A stretch of DNA of 64,000 nt from Mastigias papua (taxonomy: Eukaryota; Cnidaria; Scyphozoa; Rhizostomeae; Mastigiidae), in NCBI GenBank assembly GCA_964019165.1, contig OZ025274.1, positions 13,502,358 through 13,566,357 on the forward strand, in the 5' to 3' direction. Positions 58,086 through 64,000 of this stretch are shown piece by piece. Positions within the stretch are counted from its first letter, which is position 1. Every line of letters starts with the position of its first letter. Under the pieces are notes generated by a model. It saw nothing but the letters and a program-made list of their open reading frames with translations, searched no databases and was not told the origin of the DNA. Position numbers and translations under genes: made by a program.

Positions 58086-58290
58086 AGCCTCTAACAAATA
58101 TGGTGCTAATTGTCCAATCATAGGGCCAGATAGTCGCATTATTCATCATATCACGTGTATCCGCATCTGGCTATATATTTCAGTTCACCTTTCGGTCGTT
58201 ATCCGACGTTTCAAACTCTGGCGAGTGTCGGACGAAAAAAGCTTTCAGTATGCTGAAAAAATTGTTCCCACTTTTCCGTGCTATAGTGAA
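58086..58290 (+). repeat. interspersed repeat family A, best-preserved copy
   Basis: Contains TATCACGTGTATCCGCATC, TGGCTATATATTTCAG, TTCACCTTTCGGTCGTTATC, AGTGTCGGACGAAAAAAGC and TTCCCACTTTTCCGTGC. It is the reverse complement of the copy at 20440-20610. It starts shortly after the LINE fragment. Confidence 0.78.
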
Positions 58291-59013
58291 AATAAGCGTC
58301 TACTAAAAAAGGAACTTCAGAATTTAGCCAGTAAGTAATAAACTGGATCTTTAACTTGTTCATTCGATAATGAAATTTTATAAATCTAAATGTATACTTG
58401 AAATAGTGATATTGCAATAGCGATATGGTAAGACGTTGAACAAAATTGAATTTAGCAATTTCACCGATAAAATATGATATATGTCCGTATTTTTACCCCT
58501 CCCCCTTTTAACTAAGGCAACAAAGCAATAGGAGACCACGCAATGCTATGTGACTTGTAAATTGTGGGTTCTCAGCATGATCATGATTGTATAACGTGAA
58601 ATATTAACATTCCAATTGACTAATTTGCTCGTTTTATGGACTGCTCGCGTTAAATAACCACTAATTTTAGATACTGATAAAAATAAAGGATTATCTATGG
58701 CAAATTGTTCACGTTTGTTTTATAAGCAACTACCTTATAAGGAACCGGAAGATTTAAGGCTGAATGATTTTAGAAATAGATTAATGACAAATTTCTTAAG
58801 AAATGTTTAACTATACGTAATTCATTTGTTTAGCAACAAAGCCATTACTAGATTGTTGCAATGTAAGGCTGAGTTGATCTGTTTCGCAACTGGCATTTCA
58901 TCCCTCGGTTTTCAAATGTTCAATGATTACGACCAATAAGAATTCTTCCAGGACTGTCAAATGCTCAAGCTTTCAAAATTCTATGATTATGTTCAAATCC
59001 ATGACTGAAAAGG
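58291..59013. other. 3' flank of the Ig-domain gene, no other feature
   Basis: AT-rich sequence downstream (minus strand) of the stop codon at 59014. It should include the 3' UTR. Confidence 0.4.
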
Positions 59014-62000
59014 TCAAAGAAATGTTTTATCACTGACAGACTGTTGCATTGGAGGCTTGGGTAGAACTCTGGGTGGAACACGGTCAGGAGGTCTTGCCTT
59101 TCCTTCTGTTCTATTTACACTAGTTTGCGACGGGGGCTCTGGCCATGATTCTCTTTGCTTCACTGCATCTTCCTGATCGACGTTTGCTGCTTCGTATGCC
59201 GTCTGTGATGAATAGCTCATTTCTTTATTTTGCTTATTTATAGCTTCCATTGGACTGGATACAATTTCAATATCAGCAGCAGTCAACCCACGCTGAAAAG
59301 AAAGATCGAGCATTGTCAATTTCATCCTGCATTCGGTGGACCATATACCAAGTACGCTTTCAATGTTCCTTTGTCTTAATTATGTCTATTTGCTTAAGTA
59401 TATTTAAGTATATTCCGTAGTTGCATTAAACAAAAACTGGTACTGATAACTTAATAAATTCTAGAATCCAATCTGTGACTCTTCTACGATTTCTTGTAGT
59501 TATAATTATGAACACGATTCATAAGAACTTAAGAAATCATTCCTCGAACTGCATTTTGAGGCGAAGTTTTAATTTTCAAAGAAACAGAGACTGTAATATC
59601 GTCATTAGTAAATCATCTTCTAAAGATCGATCATAATAGCAAGATTAGAGGAACGAGAAGTAATAGGCATTCATATCAACCAAATTAGCACACCCTTTCA
59701 GAAGATTTTGAGGCTTCCCTCGTTTTTGCATTTGTAGAGCCTTTGAAACTTCCATTCTTCTCGCTGTCTTCATAGGTCAAAGGGACTCTGAAATTGATAA
59801 CCAGTTAGGACGTAATGCAGAAATTCTGAATCACAAATTAGTAGAAACATTGCAAAGCTAACAATTGAATATTTCCGCTGCTTCCGATTTAAATTTGCTA
59901 TGGAATGTTTCCGGTTATTCGTGCGGTAGTGAAATTCTGTAGTGTCAACAGACTAATACGGACATTTAGAGGAATTCTTCTTCACGACTTAAAAGCTAAG
60001 ATATCTTTACAAAGAGTCTACCGATAAATAATGTAGTTTATTGTGACTTCTGATAGGAATGGGCTTAGCTGATGACGTAGGCCTTGTTCACATGATGCCG
60101 GATTCGTCTCACATCGGATCACTTTTTGCCCGGATGGTCATTCTGTTCACACAGCTACGATGGAATCCGATGGTCTGAGAACCTTTTACCTGAAGTCAGA
60201 TCATTACACTCTGGGACTGAGGTACACCGGATTGCTAATTGTATGGGACTGGCTTAGCGCTCGTGTGGACAGATGAATCCAATATATCATCGCTCCGGAA
60301 CCTCTCTTTGACATAGAGACAGCAGTGAATCGGATATCATTTGAACAGACGAAATTTTGACTTCGGATTGGGTCAAGAATCCATAGTGAAAATGAATCCG
60401 GTATCGTGTGAATAGAGCCTTAAACTTACAATTTCCAATGTCAGGACACAGTCGAAAGCTTGATGCACTCGGTATATTGACCAGAAACTGTAAACATTTT
60501 TAAATATGAGTGGGAGGTGATTGCTACCACCACAAGATACTTAAAAACTGTCCAAACTAACCTTTTCCTCTTGATGCGATCTGAAAGAAGCAAAGAAAAA
60601 TATGGAATAGAGCTTAAGAACGTGTGTAAGCAAATCAAAATACTATCCAGTTGTCAATGAAAGCTGAATTGGCTAGTCTGTTTGTAACAGGCTAAATGCT
60701 GCCAATCAGATTCTGTCACCGTCAAATTGCTAACGTAGTATTTTTGGCACAATGAATCTAACGGGTAATAGATTTAACATAAAATGCAAGATCCATTTTA
60801 ATTATTCATCCAGATGAAAACCCCATCCCTTATTTCAAATAACAGATACTAACAGATACCAAAAGTTTGGCAAGTTGCTGACTAAACTGACCTCGCTTTC
60901 GCCAATAGATAAATACAAAGAAGGCTATGACAAGAACCACAACAATAACGACAATGACGATTATTGCGGTTCGTGTGCCGGATGACATCCCACTTCTTCC
61001 TTCACTTTTTGGGCCTAGAAGTAAAAAATGGTTTTAGGCAGAGAGATGGTGAAGAAAGCAACAGCCCAGAACATACTAACATATCTCCGTGAATACTTAA
61101 TCTTTAATCAATTTTTGGCTCTATTTTTCAGGCGTGTTTTAATTACGATTTGATTTGAAGTTTCACGGCGTAAGGCACTCCGTTGTTACGAATATATTAT
61201 ATATTATGAGATTTTACGAATCAGTAGTGATTAGGCCATCTTTAATATGTATATGGAAGCTATAAGAATATCGAAGCTATAAGCATGTCGATGCTCCATA
61301 AATTATGTACATGTTTTGCATATCTCAAAGTTGAACGAAGTCATAATGCATTGTCCATGTGGCTGGGTACCTCAGGTATCAAGCATGAATGCATACGAGC
61401 TACTACAAGATTCATTTAATATTATTCTCATTATTACTATTATTGCTATTATGAAACTATTTAGAGTTGGTCAGAAAGACATAGTTCTACTTTTAACTAG
61501 TTAAGACAAACTATTCAGTTCGAGAAATTTGGCACGTTTCACAGCACACTATGGCTTTTTCATACTAATATTTTCACATTCTCTCGTCATAAATAACCTC
61601 ATCATGAGCATACTTTTAGACTTACAGATTGTTTCATGGGCTCATATCAAGGAATAGTATGCAAATTACAAACGTGAAAGTATAACGGCATAGAACTAAT
61701 ACAAACCCTTTTAGAAATTAAACAGTTTTCGACTACACCACTGCACAAGATGATTTACAGGACAAAACCTTAGAAGGTATGTTCTAGTAATTCTCTACTG
61801 CAGTCAACATAAACAATGAGCAATGCAAACACTGACATATAGCTAAAAACGTGCCGTTCCTATTCCAACAGCGATCATGCACTCAAGGAAATCATAAAGT
61901 ATACTGAAAATGATAAAGCACTTACAGATCATAAAATCATAAATTCTGAAATCACAAAATATGAATATGAATAGAATATGAAATCATAAAATCATAAAGT

Positions 62001-62475
62001 ACTTACAAAATTCTGAAGATGATAAGCATAATTGAAGTTAGAGTCAAATTACTTAATGCGTTTTTTTACAAATTGGTATATAGTTTGATCATACCTCCAA
62101 TTGACAAATACGAATCTGTAGATCGTATTGTAACTGTCTTAAATTTATCAGCATCGTAGGCCTTGATGATGCAATAGTAAATCCCTGTGTCTTCTGCCCT
62201 TAAATTTGTCAGCATCAATGCCCCGTTCTGAATATATGCTCTGTTTTGGAACCTCGTCCCTGTAGCTGTCGATCGAGGTTGACTTTCAGTTGAGAACTGT
62301 TCCATTAATTTAGTCATTTGACGTGACTCGTTCAGGTAGCCGCACTCTAACCGAACCAGTTCACTCGGTTTTGTAATACTGTACGTCCATCGAAGCATCA
62401 CATTGTCACCAAGAGATTTCGAAATTCTTGCAGGAGGATTCTCTGTGAATCTTAGTGCTTGGAGAGCGGCAACAC
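59014..62475 (-). CDS. single-pass V-set Ig membrane receptor-like protein (5'-partial)
   Basis: Minus-strand exons are 62475-62095, 61014-60892, 60580-60562, 59787-59694 and 59292-59014. All have GT-AG sites, the phases agree (1-1, 1-1, 1-2, 2-0, 0), and together they give about 297 residues to a TGA stop. The first exon is one V-set Ig domain (SKSLGDNVMLRWTYS to RAEDTGIYYCIIKAY). The second is a transmembrane helix (TAIIVIVVIVVVLVIAFFVF, then IYWRKR). A 19-nt microexon adds basic residues. The tail is polar, with LTYEDSEKNG, YSSQTAYEAA and a proline-rich RVLPKPP that fits the class I SH3-binding pattern RxLPxxP. In the Ig domain the F-strand Cys (YYC) is present, but the B-strand position reads LRWTY without Cys. 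The signal peptide exon was not found. A role in recognition or adhesion is inferred. The model lacks transcript support. Confidence 0.75.
60080..60420. repeat. ~340-bp MITE with GGCCTTGTTCACA-type inverted termini
   Basis: It begins GGCCTTGTTCACATGATGCC and ends in GGTATCGTGTGAATAGAGCC, the inverted counterpart with a few mismatches. Internal repeats of CCGGAT/ATCCGA occur. The termini resemble many PIF/Harbinger or hAT MITEs. No clear target duplication was found. It lies in an intron of the Ig-domain gene. Confidence 0.6.
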
Positions 62476-64000
62476 CTAGTGACATTTACACGAGAAATTG
62501 TCGGTAAAGAGTTCGGTTATGTACAGTGGCTTTGTATACTTAGTTGTTCTCCATTGTAAAGGATCCTATACTTACTCCTGAGATGGTGGTATTAATTTGA
62601 TTAAAATTAGGATCTGAATCGTGAGAGGCGTAGGATCAGCAAGATTGTTGTAGACTCTGAATAAATACCCTCGATAGACTCATGAAAGTTACAATGGTTT
62701 TTTGTCGTCATGTAGGCTAGATGACCTTGCTGCAAAGAACCCAATACAATTCAATTTGGGTCAGAGGCGGGTTTTCATAAATCTGTAACAAAGGGAACGG
62801 TGGTACATTTACGGACTTTTGTAAAATAGATTTGTCAACAATCCATATTATAGTTTCCCAGAATCGTTCCACGGGATGCTGAATGCCAAATTTTCTACTT
62901 CAGAGATGCACTTCCCATCGCTCCCCCTAAAACTAGCTATTGATCTGGGCTTCTTGCAAAGACTTGGTTTGTCAAGCTCTTAAGATTTAAACAATTGCAT
63001 CATTTTGACAACTTTTAGCTGTTGTAGTCAAACCCTGTTATAATGCCCCCGGCTGTAGCACCAACGTAGTCTTTCATTAGTAACTTTGTTGGTCACCAAA
63101 CGTAGCTGGCCACTTCAATGAACATTATCTAGACTCATCAAGGAAGTGGAACAATTTTCCTAGAGGCAAATGTGAATAATTCTATTGTTTCCAAAAGGAA
63201 TGATTTTTTATCAATACACATTGTGAGAAAATAATAACTCACTGATTCTCATGTACATAGAACTTTGTATTTGGATCTCAATATTACCTACTACCTCTCC
63301 TCGAACACTCCCTCTCTCCCTTCCTCTCTCCCTCCCTCCCTCCCTCCCTTCCTCCCTTCCTCCCCTTCTGAAGTCCTTGGGGAAATCAGTCAATTGTTGT
63401 GGGAACACTAAACGACATTGACGACAATGTAACAATTCTTTCTCATAAATGTGTAGAACATGCTAGAACAAAGATGTAATGACTAGCAGATGAAACTCGC
63501 CCATGTTTTTGAGAAAAAATATAGAATCTCTTGATAAAAACAACTTCAGTTTTACAGAATCAATGCCAGAAAATCAGATAAGTGCTTCGTATTTCATGAG
63601 TTAGGCGATATTCATAGGAGCCTGTTGATGTCCTAAAATACTTCGATCTAGATAAGATATTTTATCATTCTTCTCTATTTCTGTTTCAATTCTTAGCAAA
63701 CATCTTTCATGGTAACTCATTCCTACAAACAAGCTTCTGAAAATGGAATTTGAACTAAAAGTCATCTGAGTTTGCGAGTCAAAAGACTTTATAGTTGAAC
63801 ACATTGCCCAAGAAAATACTTGGATAATTGGTGGTCTGTTCGGTTAACCTGGCAAATAACTTTTCGGTTTGCAGCAGTATTCACATTAGCCTTATGGGTA
63901 ATCGTCCTGCCCACCTGCTTAGCCTATCTAAACCTCATGCCTGTAGGTATAGACGATTATTGTACTGTCAAAGTTCTCTGTCCTTCGGGTTTTGTATTTT
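62476..64000. other. upstream region of the Ig-domain gene, 5' exons not found
   Basis: It should contain further 5' exons or the promoter of the minus-strand Ig gene. I searched for a signal peptide exon ending in phase 1 and found none. A TCCC-type low-complexity run lies at 63295-63366. Confidence 0.45.
63295..63366. repeat. (TCCC)n low-complexity tract
   Basis: A C/T-only tract built from CTCCCTCC and CTTCC units. It produces an Arg-Glu-Gly frame on the minus strand that is not a gene. Confidence 0.9.

Noticed and set aside
63870..64000. Hydrophobic plus-strand frame (VFTLALWVIVLP onward) as a membrane exon at the window edge
   Set aside because: An acceptor-like TTTGCAG precedes it, but there is no homology I recognise, no partner exon, and the frame is short and cut by the window end.

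Overview
This window comes from an animal (metazoan) nuclear genome. It is AT-rich, has GT-AG introns, dense dinucleotide and trinucleotide microsatellites, and many DNA-transposon remnants. The proteins (RAD54B, SLC25A44, metabotropic-glutamate-type class C receptors, a DEG/ENaC/ASIC-family channel, a V-set immunoglobulin membrane protein, Kolobok-type transposases) point to a non-vertebrate animal, probably a marine invertebrate such as a cnidarian or an invertebrate deuterostome. The sequence alone does not fix the phylum. All gene models were built by reading splice sites and codon phase by eye; no transcript data were used.

Layout. (1) 1-43,759, + strand: the 3' 23 exons of a RAD54B DNA-repair translocase, encoding its last 745 residues; the 5' end lies before the window. 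All exon phases join without a break. Exons 14 and 15 are separated by a 23.1-kb intron (11,519-34,636). (2) Inside that intron, on the same strand, lie a broken Kolobok transposon (13,320-16,136), a complete two-exon mGluR-like receptor (21,402-25,895) and a complete intronless DEG/ENaC channel gene (31,415-32,917). (3) 44,386-47,197: a second Kolobok element with an intact transposase ORF, 0.6 kb downstream of RAD54B. (4) 47,496-52,213, - strand: a second mGluR-like receptor, a paralogue of the first with the same two-exon structure. (5) 53,675-55,275, + strand: SLC25A44, a mitochondrial carrier. (6) 59,014-62,475, - strand: the 3' part of a single-pass membrane protein with a V-set Ig domain and a proline-rich tail. 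(7) The rest is intron and intergenic DNA with microsatellites, a tRNA-derived SINE, a LINE 3' end and several families of short inverted-repeat elements.

The genes do not form one pathway. RAD54B (homologous recombination) and SLC25A44 (mitochondrial transport) are housekeeping genes. The two class C receptors and the ion channel are membrane receptors that have settled in and beside RAD54B. The main points for a second look are the nested receptor and channel genes, the two Kolobok copies with different termini but nearly identical length and TTAA target duplications, the V-set receptor lacking the usual B-strand cysteine, and repeat families whose copies sit between microsatellite arrays.
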